Of a stretch of 20,601 nucleotides of DNA, positions 1 through 7,234 are shown piece by piece. Made by a program: the position numbers and the translations under genes. Source of the DNA: an uncultured Hyphomicrobiales bacterium (GTDB taxonomy: Bacteria; Pseudomonadota; Alphaproteobacteria; Rhizobiales; Rhizobiaceae). The first letter of the stretch is position 1, and every line of letters begins with the position of its first letter. The notes under the pieces are model-generated. The model was given only the letters and a program-made list of their open reading frames with translations, had not been told where the DNA came from and did not search any database. The stretch is from assembly GCA_943914405.1 (NCBI GenBank), contig CALUBX010000045.1, positions 1-20,601 on the forward strand, written 5' to 3'.

Positions 1-367
1 GAGACAGGCCCAGGGCGACGGCGAGGTCTGCGGCACGGCGATCGAGAGCCAGATGAATGTCGAGGCGACGATCGAACTGGTCAAGGACGCCAGGCTCCAG
101 ACGCCGCGCTTCACCACGACGGAGCCGGTCACCCGCCATCTCGACGGAATGGGCTACGAGGTGACGACGGGGATAGGCCCGGACCTGATGACCGGTGCGC
201 GCGAAAGCGTGATGCGCATGATCGACCTGCTCGGCGCCGAGCATGGGATGAACCCGGTCGATGCCTACCTGCTGTGTTCCGTCTGCGGTGACCTCAGGAT
301 CAGCGAGATCGTGGACGCTCCCAACTGGGTCGTGTCCTTCTACTTCCCGAGGATCGTGTTCGCGTGA
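1..367 (+). CDS. Acetamidase/formamidase family protein, C-terminal part (gene starts outside the window)
   Basis: The open frame enters from the left edge (first full codon at base 2) and ends with TGA at 365-367, so only about 121 residues are visible. The stretch AQGDGEVCGTAIES, and the end containing MNPVDAYLLCSVCGDLRISEIVD followed by PNWVVSFYFP, are typical of the C-terminal part of the FmdA_AmdA (acetamidase/formamidase) family. Known members hydrolyse formamide or short amides to ammonia and the acid in the cytoplasm. The specific substrate cannot be told from this fragment. The stop codon overlaps the start of the following ABC ATPase gene, which suggests one operon in which an imported amide or amide-releasing compound is hydrolysed. 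The upstream permease and binding-protein genes expected for that transporter would lie outside the window. Confidence 0.85.
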   Translation, partial: RQAQGDGEVCGTAIESQMNVEATIELVKDARLQTPRFTTTEPVTRHLDGMGYEVTTGIGPDLMTGARESVMRMIDLLGAEHGMNPVDAYLLCSVCGDLRISEIVDAPNWVVSFYFPRIVFA

Positions 368-2067
368 CGTCTGCTGCGCAAACCATGACTGCCGGGGCCG
401 CGCCGGTGCTTTCCGTCCGCAATCTCAGCGTCGATGCCCGCACGCCTGGCGGTCTGAAGCCGGTCCTGAGGGATATCGGCTTCAGTCTGGCTGCCGGCGA
501 AACGCTTTGCATCGCCGGCGAATCCGGCTCGGGCAAATCGGTGACGTCTCTCGCCATCATGGGGCTTCTTCCCAAGGCGTCGTTGCGGGTCACGTCTGGG
601 CAGATCCTGCTTGGGGAGCGGGACCTGCTGACGCTCTCCAACCGCGCCCTGCGTCAGGTGCGCGGCGGCGATGTCGCCATGGTGTTCCAGGAGCCGATGA
701 CCTCGCTCAACCCGGTCATGTCGATCGGGGCGCAGTTGACCGAAGCGATCCGCGAGCATCAGGGCAGCGAGAATGCGGAAGCCGTGGCGCTGAAGATGCT
801 GGATGCGGTGCAGATCACCGATCCGGCGCGACGGCTCAAGCAGTATCCGCATGAGCTGTCCGGCGGCATGCGCCAACGCGTGATGATCGCCATGGCGCTC
901 TCCTGCCGGCCCAAGGTGCTGATCGCCGACGAGCCGACCACGGCGCTCGATGTTACCGTCCAGGCGCAGATCCTGACCCTGATGCGCGCGCTGAAGGCGG
1001 AGTTCGGCACGTCGATCATCCTCATCACCCATGACATGGGCGTGGTGGCCGAAATGGCCGACCGCGTGCTGATCATGCAAGGCGGGCGCCTGATCGAGGA
1101 AGGACCCTCGGTCGCTGTCTTCCGGCGGCCGCGGGAGGACTATACCAAGCAACTGTTGGCAGCCGTTCCGCGGCTCGGCGCGCACGCGGGCACGGATGGC
1201 CCGCCGCGGGTCACGCCGCTTCCGTCAGAGCCGCGCGTGGAGGACCGCACGCCCGTGATGAACGTGCGCGACCTGCATGTGAGCTATGGCAGCCCGGCTA
1301 GCCGGTTCCTCAAGGGCAAGCCGCAGGTGCATGCGGTGCATGGCGTCTCCTTCGACATCCTGCCGGGGCAGACCCTCGGTTTGGTGGGCGAAAGCGGATC
1401 GGGCAAGTCCACGACCGGCAAGGCCGTGCTCGGGCTCATCCCCGCGACCGGCGACGTGCTGATCGATGGGCGCAATATTGCAGGCCTCAGTCAGCACGAG
1501 ATGCGGCCGGTGCGGCGCACCGCGCAGATGATCTTCCAGGATCCTTATGCCTCGCTCGACAGCCGCATGGCGGTGGGTGCGGCGATTGCCGAACCCATGG
1601 TCATCCACGGCATTGGCTCGAAGAGCGAGCGGCAGGATCGCGTGGCCGATCTGCTGCGGCGGGTCGGCCTGACGCCCGACGCGGCCACGCGTTATCCGCA
1701 TGAGTTCTCCGGCGGCCAGAGGCAGCGCGTCTGTATTGCCCGCGCCCTGGCCGTCGGGCCGAAGATCATCGTCGCGGATGAGAGCGTTGCGGCACTCGAC
1801 GTGTCGGTGCGGGCCCGCGTGCTTGATCTGATGCTGGAACTGCAGGAGACGATGGGCCTCGCCTATCTCTTCATCTCCCACGACATGGCCGTGATCGAGC
1901 GCATGTCGCACCACGTGGCCGTCATGCGCGGCGGTACGATCGTCGAGATGGGAACGCGGCGTGACATCTTCGAGACACCTAGAGAGGACTATACAAGGGC
2001 GCTGATGGCAGCCGTGCCGATTCCCGACCCGGAGCTCTACCAACGGCGGGCCAGCGCATCCGCTTGA
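364..2067 (+). CDS. Dual ATP-binding ABC transporter subunit (peptide/nickel/opine type, DppD-DppF fusion)
   Basis: The 567-residue protein carries two complete nucleotide-binding domains. The first has Walker A GESGSGKS near residues 52-59, signature LSGGMRQRV and Walker B IADEPTTALD. The second has Walker A GESGSGKS near 342-349, signature FSGGQRQRV and a Walker B reading VADESVAALD. DES in place of DEP is a tolerated variant in this family. The QxxMTSLNP-type stretch EPMTSLNPV in the first half, and its counterpart DPYASLDSR in the second, are typical of oligopeptide/dipeptide importers. The protein should power import through two cytoplasmic-membrane permeases encoded elsewhere, probably just left of the window. 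The chosen start is GTG at 364, within a GTGA overlap with the upstream amidase stop, and implies translational coupling. An ATG at 385 is an alternative. The substrate is unknown; the amidase neighbour hints at an amide or small peptide. Confidence 0.9.
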   Translation: MTSAAQTMTAGAAPVLSVRNLSVDARTPGGLKPVLRDIGFSLAAGETLCIAGESGSGKSVTSLAIMGLLPKASLRVTSGQILLGERDLLTLSNRALRQVRGGDVAMVFQEPMTSLNPVMSIGAQLTEAIREHQGSENAEAVALKMLDAVQITDPARRLKQYPHELSGGMRQRVMIAMALSCRPKVLIADEPTTALDVTVQAQILTLMRALKAEFGTSIILITHDMGVVAEMADRVLIMQGGRLIEEGPSVAVFRRPREDYTKQLLAAVPRLGAHAGTDGPPRVTPLPSEPRVEDRTPVMNVRDLHVSYGSPASRFLKGKPQVHAVHGVSFDILPGQTLGLVGESGSGKSTTGKAVLGLIPATGDVLIDGRNIAGLSQHEMRPVRRTAQMIFQDPYASLDSRMAVGAAIAEPMVIHGIGSKSERQDRVADLLRRVGLTPDAATRYPHEFSGGQRQRVCIARALAVGPKIIVADESVAALDVSVRARVLDLMLELQETMGLAYLFISHDMAVIERMSHHVAVMRGGTIVEMGTRRDIFETPREDYTRALMAAVPIPDPELYQRRASASA

Positions 2068-2198
2068 TCATCCGCACCGCCGGAGGCGTAGGCCGGCTCA
2101 TCAGCCGGTCTTCCAGCCTTGCTTTCGATTTCCCCGAATAAACCCTCTGCCGACAAAACCTTCCTCCGAGGGAGCACGAAGACGGGTGTTTTGACCTC

Positions 2199-2213
2199 GC
2201 CCTCTGAGAGGGC
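2199..2213. promoter_or_regulatory. Perfect 15-base inverted repeat upstream of osmF, possible operator
   Basis: GCCCTCTGAGAGGGC is a perfect 7+7 inverted repeat around a central G. It lies just after a TTGACC box (2191-2196) and before TAGATAAT (2219-2226). The two boxes are about 22-24 bases apart, too far for a normal sigma-70 promoter, so the promoter itself is uncertain. The repeat has the size of a regulator half-site pair and sits about 63 bases before the osmF start. A role in osmotic or stress control of the transporter is inference from position only. Confidence 0.3.
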
Positions 2214-2275
2214 CGCCCTAGATAATCGGCACTCTCTCTTGCTTGTTTAGTCCCGGATCGGGAGGAAGGTTCGTC

Positions 2276-3187
2276 ATGTTCTTCAAGAAGCAGCTTCTGG
2301 GCGTCGCGCTGGCGCTCGGTGTTTCGGCTACCATGGCCCAGGCCCAGGTTGTCGTGTCCTCCAAGATCGATACCGAGGGCGGGGTTCTCGGCAACATCAT
2401 TCTCGCCGTATTGAAGGCCAACAAGATCGAGGCGACGGACCGCATCCAGCTCGGCGCCACGCCGGTGGTACGCAAGGCCATCACCGCCGGTGAGATCGAC
2501 ATCTACCCGGAATATACCGGCAATGGCGCCTTCTTCTTCGAAAAGGCGGATGACCCTGCCTGGAAGGATGCCGCCAAGGCCTATGAGACCGTGAAGAAGC
2601 TGGACTACGACGCCAACAAGATTGTTTGGCTCACTCCGTCGCCGGCCAACAATACCTGGGGCATTGCGGTGCGTAAGGACGTGGCCGAGACCAACAAGCT
2701 GAAGTCTCTGTCCGATCTCGGAAAGTACGTCTCGGGCGGCGGCAAGATCGTGCTTGCGGCCTCTTCCGAGTTCGTCAATTCGGCCGCAGCCCTTCCGGCC
2801 TTTCAAACCACCTATGGGTTCACGCTGAAGCCCGACCAGCTGATCACGCTGTCCGGCGGTGACACGGCAGCCACGATTGCAGCGGCTGCCAACCAGACCA
2901 ACGGTGCGAATGCTGCCATGGTCTATGGGACGGATGGTGGCATTGCGCCGTCAGGGCTGGTCGTTCTCGAGGACGACAAGGGCGTGCAGCCGGTCTACCA
3001 GCCGGCGCCGATCATCCGCGAAGAGGTGCTGAAGAAGAACCCCACGATCGAAAGCCTGCTGAAGCCGGTGTTCGAGAAGCTCGATCTGGTGACGCTGCAG
3101 GACCTCAACGGTCGCGTTCAGGTGGGCGGCGAACCGGCCAAGGCGGTTGCCGAGGACTTCCTCAAGAAGAACGGGTTCCTGAAGTAG
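2276..3187 (+). CDS. osmF: Glycine-betaine/osmoprotectant ABC transporter periplasmic binding protein (OsmF/YehZ type)
   Basis: The 303-residue product starts with a clear Sec signal peptide (MFFKKQLLGVALALGVSA..., cleavage likely after AQA near residue 24). The mature part shows SKIDTEGG, LGNIIL, TPVVRKAITAGEIDIYPEYTG and LSGGDTA, which match the OpuAC/OsmF family from memory of E. coli YehZ; the length is also the same. It should bind glycine betaine or a related solute in the periplasm and hand it to the YehYW permeases. The start at 2276 is chosen because GGAGGAAGG at 2261-2269 is a strong ribosome binding site; an in-frame TTG at 2243 is upstream of that site. A short palindrome, TCCCG-GAT-CGGGA at 2251-2263, touches the binding site. 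The gene order behind it (yehY, yehX, yehW) is identical to the enterobacterial operon. Confidence 0.9.
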   Translation: MFFKKQLLGVALALGVSATMAQAQVVVSSKIDTEGGVLGNIILAVLKANKIEATDRIQLGATPVVRKAITAGEIDIYPEYTGNGAFFFEKADDPAWKDAAKAYETVKKLDYDANKIVWLTPSPANNTWGIAVRKDVAETNKLKSLSDLGKYVSGGGKIVLAASSEFVNSAAALPAFQTTYGFTLKPDQLITLSGGDTAATIAAAANQTNGANAAMVYGTDGGIAPSGLVVLEDDKGVQPVYQPAPIIREEVLKKNPTIESLLKPVFEKLDLVTLQDLNGRVQVGGEPAKAVAEDFLKKNGFLK

Positions 3188-3210
3188 GCTAGGTCCCATC
3201 CAAGACCATG

Positions 3211-3238
3211 AGCCGGGCGTCGTGCCCGGCTTTTTCTT
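3211..3238 (+). terminator. Hairpin with T-run between osmF and yehY (intra-operon terminator or attenuator)
   Basis: AGCCGGGC (3211-3218) pairs perfectly with GCCCGGCT (3224-3231) across a five-base loop and is followed by TTTTCTT. That is the form of an intrinsic terminator, 23 bases after the osmF stop. Since yehYXW has no evident promoter of its own in the next 25 bases, it is more likely a partial terminator or an mRNA 3'-end stabiliser that yields more binding protein than membrane subunits. This arrangement is common in binding-protein operons. Confidence 0.75.
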
Positions 3239-3257
3239 CACGAAGGGGTGGCATGGC

Positions 3258-4424
3258 TTGAGCATCCGCATCGACAAGCTCGGCGTCGTTATCGGCTTTC
3301 TCGCCCTCTATGGGCTGCTGGCCTCGCCGTTCGCCATCTTGAAGCCGAACCGGATCCTGCAGGGAGAGGCGAAGAGCCTGCTGGAGGCCCTTGCCGGCAT
3401 CTCGGGATGGGGCTTCGTGCTTTTGCTGGCGTCTGTTCTTTTAGCTGCGTTCTTTCGGACAGCTCCATGGCTGCGCTTGGCCGCTGCCATGGCCGCGCTT
3501 GTCGGGCTCGCGGTCGCGATCGGCCTTGCCGCCGGATCGCTGACGCCTCCCGGCAGTAGCTATGCGCGAGTCTCGCCCGCTTCGGGCTTCTGGATCCTCG
3601 TCTTCGCCTTCGCACTTCTGGCTGCCGATGCGGTTAGCCGGCTGCAGCCGCGGCCGTGGATACGCCTCCTTCTCCTCGCGCTTGCCGCCGGACTCGTCTG
3701 GGCTGTGTTCGCCTCCGGGCTGTGGGCGGGGCTTTCGATCATGAAGGAATATATGGGCCGGGCGGACGTGTTCTGGTCGGAGGCCGGCAAGCACGTGACT
3801 CTCGCGATCGGCTCCCTCGTCGCTGCGGTGCTGGCCGGCCTCCCGCTCGGCATCCTGTGCCATCGCATTCCGTCCCTTCGCGCCGGCGTGCTCAACACGC
3901 TGAACCTGATCCAGACCATCCCGTCCATCGCGCTGTTCGGCATCCTGATCGGCCCACTTGCCTGGATCGCCACCAACGTCCCCGGTGCAGCAGCAGCCGG
4001 CATCCGGGGCATCGGCACGGCACCCGCCTTCGTGGCGCTGTTTCTGTATTCGCTGCTGCCGATCGTTGCCAATACGGTTGTCGGTCTCTCCGGCGTGCCG
4101 CGCGAGGCGAATGATGCTGCCCGAGGTGTCGGCATGACCGACCGCCAGCGCCTCGTCCAGATCGAGTTGCCGCTCGCCATGCCGGTGATCCTGACCGGAA
4201 TCCGTATCGTGCTCGTCCAGAACATCGGGCTTGCCACCATCGCGGCGCTGATTGGTGGCGGCGGGTTCGGCGTGTTCGTGTTCCAAGGCATCGGCCAAAC
4301 CGCCATGGATCTGGTTCTTCTCGGGGCGGTGCCGACCGTTGCGCTCGCCTTCGGTTCCGCCGTCGTGCTCGACGCGCTGATCCAGATGACATCCAGGGTG
4401 CCGCAAGGGGGGAAGGCCGCATGA
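3258..4424 (+). CDS. yehY: Osmoprotectant ABC transporter permease, long form (YehY type)
   Basis: About 388 residues, with several hydrophobic segments in the first half and a classical BPD_transp_1 permease domain in the second. The permease domain shows the EAA-type loop as EANDAARGVGMTDRQRLVQIELPLAMPVILTG. E. coli YehY is similarly long and also has an N-terminal membrane extension, which separates it from the short partner YehW. A TTG start at 3258 is preferred because AAGGGG at 3243-3248 precedes it at a normal distance. An in-frame GTG at 3222 would lie inside the terminator hairpin and is unlikely. The gene ends in an ATGA overlap with the ATPase gene. The role is to form half of the membrane channel for osmoprotectant uptake. 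Confidence 0.87.
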   Translation: MSIRIDKLGVVIGFLALYGLLASPFAILKPNRILQGEAKSLLEALAGISGWGFVLLLASVLLAAFFRTAPWLRLAAAMAALVGLAVAIGLAAGSLTPPGSSYARVSPASGFWILVFAFALLAADAVSRLQPRPWIRLLLLALAAGLVWAVFASGLWAGLSIMKEYMGRADVFWSEAGKHVTLAIGSLVAAVLAGLPLGILCHRIPSLRAGVLNTLNLIQTIPSIALFGILIGPLAWIATNVPGAAAAGIRGIGTAPAFVALFLYSLLPIVANTVVGLSGVPREANDAARGVGMTDRQRLVQIELPLAMPVILTGIRIVLVQNIGLATIAALIGGGGFGVFVFQGIGQTAMDLVLLGAVPTVALAFGSAVVLDALIQMTSRVPQGGKAA

Positions 4425-5359
4425 TCGAGATCGACGCGATCACCAAGCGCTACGACGACATCACCGTCGTCGATGCCGTCTCGATGGTTGTGGAGCCGCG
4501 TACCGTCGCGGTGATCGTCGGCACTTCCGGTTCCGGAAAAACGACCCTGCTACGCATGATCAACCGGCTGGTCGAACCGACATCGGGTGCAATCCGTATC
4601 GACGGGCAGGACAGCCGATCTATCCCCGGCCACGAACTGCGCCGACGGATCGGCTATGCCATCCAGGGCCATGGACTATTTCCCCACCGCACGGTCACGC
4701 AGAACATCGCCACGGTTCCCACCCTCCTCAAATGGCCGAAGGCGCGCGTGGATTCGAAGGTCGAGGAGCTTCTGTCGCTTTTCCAGCTGGATCCGAAGCT
4801 GTTTGCGCATCGCTACCCGCATGAATTGTCGGGCGGGCAGCAGCAACGCGTCGGGGTGGCGCGGGCGCTTGCTGCGGAGCCGAACGTACTTCTCATGGAC
4901 GAACCCTTCGGCGCGCTGGACCCGATCATCCGGGCCAAGGCGCAGGAGGACCTTTTGGCGATCCAGAAGCATTTCGGCACCACGATCGTGCTCGTCACGC
5001 ACGATATGGATGAGGCCTTTCATCTGGCCAACAAGATCGCCGTCATGGACAAGGGCCGCGTGCTGCAATACGGCGCGCCGCCGGAACTGGTGCGCAATCC
5101 TACAAACGCTTTTGTCCAGTCCCTGATCGGCAATACCGAAAGGCCCTTCCGGCTATTGTCCTCATCCACCGTGGGTGCGGTGCTCGAGCAAGGCGAAGCA
5201 GATGGGCAGCCGGTTTCCGAGAATGGCAACCTGCAGGAGGCGCTTGCCGAGCTCCTGTGGAGCGGACGAGCTGCAGCTCCGGTCGTTTCCGTTGACGGCA
5301 GGCCGATTGGGCGGATCACGCTCGACACGCTGTTGAAGCGCGCGGCGAGGCCGCAATGA
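4421..5359 (+). CDS. yehX: Osmoprotectant ABC transporter ATP-binding protein (YehX/ProV-OpuCA type)
   Basis: The 312-residue cytoplasmic ATPase has Walker A GTSGSGKT (34-41), a Q-loop in the GYAIQGHGLFPH stretch, signature LSGGQQQRV near 136-144, Walker B LLMDEPFGALD and the H-loop LVTHDMDEAF. IQGHGLFPHRTV and the NPTNAFVQSLIG stretch are characteristic of the quaternary-amine transporter ATPases. The C-terminal hundred residues contain one CBS-like unit (VSVDGRPIGRITLDTLL), fewer than the tandem pair of ProV or OpuA. Direct ionic-strength sensing by a CBS pair, as known in OpuA, is therefore not obvious here. Both ends are coupled by ATGA overlaps, to the upstream and the downstream permease genes. 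Confidence 0.92.
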   Translation: MIEIDAITKRYDDITVVDAVSMVVEPRTVAVIVGTSGSGKTTLLRMINRLVEPTSGAIRIDGQDSRSIPGHELRRRIGYAIQGHGLFPHRTVTQNIATVPTLLKWPKARVDSKVEELLSLFQLDPKLFAHRYPHELSGGQQQRVGVARALAAEPNVLLMDEPFGALDPIIRAKAQEDLLAIQKHFGTTIVLVTHDMDEAFHLANKIAVMDKGRVLQYGAPPELVRNPTNAFVQSLIGNTERPFRLLSSSTVGAVLEQGEADGQPVSENGNLQEALAELLWSGRAAAPVVSVDGRPIGRITLDTLLKRAARPQ

Positions 5360-6153
5360 ACGGCGAGAGTTCGAAAGCGGGCACGCCGGAGTCGAATGCG
5401 GTGGGAAGATGGCTCCCGCTTTTGTTGCGTGCGCTGCTGCTTGCGGTGCTGATTGCATTTCTCCTCTCCCCGGATAGCTTCGAACCGCTATTGAAGCCGC
5501 TGGTCCAGCCGAATGCGCCGGCGATCTACAACCAGGGCAGCCTGCTCGACATCACGCTCATGCATCTACGCACGGTATTCGTGGCGACGCTGGCCGCGAC
5601 TGTCGTGGCCGTGTCGCTGGCCGTTCTCGTCACCCGCCCGTTCGGAAACGACTTCCTACCGCTGTCGCGCAGCGTCGTGAATATCGGGCAGACCTTTCCG
5701 CCCGTGGCGGTTCTGGCGCTTGCCGTGCCGGCGGTAGGCTTTGGCGAAAAGCCGACACTGATCGCGCTCTTTCTTTACGGGCTCCTGCCCATCTTCGAAA
5801 ATACGCTAACGGCGCTGACCAACCTGCCCCGATCCGTCATGGATGCGGCAAAAGGTTCGGGCATGACGGCTCTGCAGCGTCTGATGCAGATCGAACTGCC
5901 GCTGTCGCTGCCGGTCATTGTCGGCGGCATCCGGTTGTCCGTCGTGATCAGCCTGGCCACCGCAACGATTGGATCCACGGTCGCAGCAAGAACATTGGGT
6001 GAAGTCATCATTGCGGGGCTGCAGTCCAACAACCTCGCCTTTATTTTGCAGGGCGGCCTGATCGTCGGCGCGCTGGCCGTGCTGATCTATGACGCGCTTG
6101 GAGCCGTCGAGACCCTGCTCGCCCGCCGGGCAGGACTTCGCCAGTGGGCGTGA
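5356..6153 (+). CDS. yehW: Osmoprotectant ABC transporter permease, short form (YehW type)
   Basis: The 265-residue integral membrane protein has about six hydrophobic segments and a conserved permease loop reading SVMDAAKGSGMTALQRLMQIELPLSLPVIVGG. It closely parallels the loop in the preceding long permease. The family feature FLYGLLPIFENTLTALTNLP is also present, as in ProW/OpuCB-like proteins. It should pair with YehY to form the transport channel. The start overlaps the ATPase stop (ATGA at 5356-5359). The gene is the last of the four-gene unit. The superoxide dismutase gene follows 57 bases later on the same strand without a clear terminator in between, so read-through is possible. Confidence 0.9.
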   Translation: MNGESSKAGTPESNAVGRWLPLLLRALLLAVLIAFLLSPDSFEPLLKPLVQPNAPAIYNQGSLLDITLMHLRTVFVATLAATVVAVSLAVLVTRPFGNDFLPLSRSVVNIGQTFPPVAVLALAVPAVGFGEKPTLIALFLYGLLPIFENTLTALTNLPRSVMDAAKGSGMTALQRLMQIELPLSLPVIVGGIRLSVVISLATATIGSTVAARTLGEVIIAGLQSNNLAFILQGGLIVGALAVLIYDALGAVETLLARRAGLRQWA

Positions 6154-6210
6154 ACAAAGCGGCCCGATGGCCGTTCTCCCCAGAGACACAAGGTCCTCGG
6201 GAGATTGTTC

Positions 6211-6900
6211 ATGGAGCTGACACGCCGCACCGTTCTGACCGCCAGCGCCGTCACGGCCGCCGCCGCTGTTCTACAGACGCCACATGTGGCGCGGGCCGCA
6301 TTGCCGTTCAAACAGCCGGACCTGCCGTTCACCCAAGGCAATCTGGCGCCCACCATCTCTTCAAAAACCGTGGCGCTGCATTATGGCAAGCACCACAAGG
6401 CTTACTTCGACAAGTTGAACGCGCTGGCGGCCGGTACCCGATACGCGGATATGCGATTGGAAGAAATCGTCAGGGAGTCTGCCGGCAGCAAGGACGACGC
6501 CAAGATCTTCAACAATGCGGCCCAGGCCTGGAACCACGTCGCCTACTGGGACCAGTTCGTGCCGGGCGGCCCCAATCGTCCAGGAGCAGAGATCGCCACT
6601 GCCATCAACGAAGGTTTCGGCGATTACGAAGGCTTCATCCAGCGGGCAATTACCGTATCCGACGAGGTATTCGGGACAGGCTGGGTTTGGTTGACCCGGG
6701 ACGATCAAAACAAGCTTGCCCTGATCGGCTACGAGGATGGCAAGAGCCCGATTGCCGTTGGACGCCCTGCATACCTCGGCATCGATCTTTGGGAACACGC
6801 CTATTACCTCGACTACGAGAACCGCAAGGCCGACCACATGCGCGCGGTGCTCGACGAGCTGGTGAACTGGCGTGTGGTGGAAGACCGCATCAGCGCCTGA
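6211..6900 (+). CDS. Fe-type superoxide dismutase with twin-arginine leader (periplasmic)
   Basis: The 229-residue protein opens with TRRTVL plus a hydrophobic stretch and an ARA-A site near residue 29, the form of a Tat signal peptide. The rest is a complete Fe/Mn superoxide dismutase, turning superoxide into oxygen and hydrogen peroxide. By alignment from memory with E. coli SodB the metal ligands are H57 (HYGKHH), H109 (WNH), D192 and H196 (DLWEH), and the gateway tyrosine is Y65. Q105 in NNAAQAWNH is the glutamine position of iron enzymes, and the position where manganese enzymes carry their own glutamine reads G here, so iron is the likely metal. Tat export after folding would fit a metal cofactor. 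Start 6211 is supported by GGGAG at 6199-6203; the in-frame TTG at 6205 has no such spacing. Confidence 0.9.
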   Translation: MELTRRTVLTASAVTAAAAVLQTPHVARAALPFKQPDLPFTQGNLAPTISSKTVALHYGKHHKAYFDKLNALAAGTRYADMRLEEIVRESAGSKDDAKIFNNAAQAWNHVAYWDQFVPGGPNRPGAEIATAINEGFGDYEGFIQRAITVSDEVFGTGWVWLTRDDQNKLALIGYEDGKSPIAVGRPAYLGIDLWEHAYYLDYENRKADHMRAVLDELVNWRVVEDRISA

Positions 6901-6904
6901 AACC

Positions 6905-6921
6905 GCGGGCGCCCGGCCCGC
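6905..6921 (+). terminator. GC hairpin after the superoxide dismutase gene
   Basis: GCGGGC (6905-6910) pairs with GCCCGC (6916-6921) around GCCCG, starting five bases after the stop codon. No T-run follows, so it may only stabilise the transcript end or act weakly as a terminator. Confidence 0.35.
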
Positions 6922-6962
6922 TCGGCGGTGCATTATGCGTCGTCCACAGCCGGTTATGACGT

Positions 6963-6987
6963 GGAACTATGACCGGCGCCGCTTGTT
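6963..6987 (+). promoter_or_regulatory. EcfG-type (general stress sigma factor) promoter for the proline-rich small gene
   Basis: GGAAC at 6963-6967 is followed by 17 bases and GTT at 6985-6987 (tGTT with 16 bases counted the other way). This matches the known alphaproteobacterial EcfG/RpoE2 promoter form GGAAC-N16/17-cGTT, except for the least conserved C. The GTT ends 28 bases before the ATG at 7016, a normal distance for a short leader with its own AAGGAG site. Both boxes are in non-coding sequence. Confidence 0.6.
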
Positions 6988-7015
6988 AAAAACCAAAGTC
7001 ATTTAAGGAGACCCG

Positions 7016-7189
7016 ATGGCTCAAGATCCGTTCGACCCAACGCCCCAGCCGACGCCTCCCATTCCGCCGGCCCCTGGCGTGCCACCGATTGATGAGCCCG
7101 AACCGGACAGGTTGCCGGATGAGGGGCCAGGTCCGAATCCAGATGAAAACGAGGAGCCGCCCCTCTACGCGCGGTGCCTCATCGGGTAA
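7016..7189 (+). CDS. Small acidic proline-rich protein, 57 residues, unknown function
   Basis: ATG at 7016 follows AAGGAG (7005-7010) by five bases, and the frame runs to TAA at 7187-7189. Of 57 residues, 19 are proline, spaced by D, E, T, G and A (for example DPFDPTPQPTPP). There is no signal peptide or membrane segment; a single cysteine lies near the end (ARCLIG). The composition predicts a disordered, acidic, soluble protein. Short proline-rich proteins of this kind are frequently annotated as hypothetical in rhizobia. The EcfG-type promoter directly upstream suggests induction in general stress or stationary phase. The function is unknown; this is called a gene because of the start signals, the promoter and the biased but coherent composition. 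Confidence 0.65.
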   Translation: MAQDPFDPTPQPTPPIPPAPGVPPIDEPEPDRLPDEGPGPNPDENEEPPLYARCLIG

Positions 7190-7234
7190 GGGGGCATGAG
7201 GGACGAAGATCGTTTGTTGCAAACCCGTCAATTG

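Noticed and set aside
340..1185. Long minus-strand frame opposite the dual ATPase gene
   Set aside because: Antisense shadow of a strongly supported gene; no family motif.
2093..2108. CCGGCT-CATC-AGCCGG hairpin after the dual ATPase gene as terminator
   Set aside because: Six base pairs without a T-run; it may help end the transcript but is too weak to call.
2191..2226. TTGACC and TAGATAAT as a sigma-70 promoter of osmF
   Set aside because: The spacer of about 22-24 bases is well outside the usual 16-19, so the boxes are mentioned but not called as a promoter.
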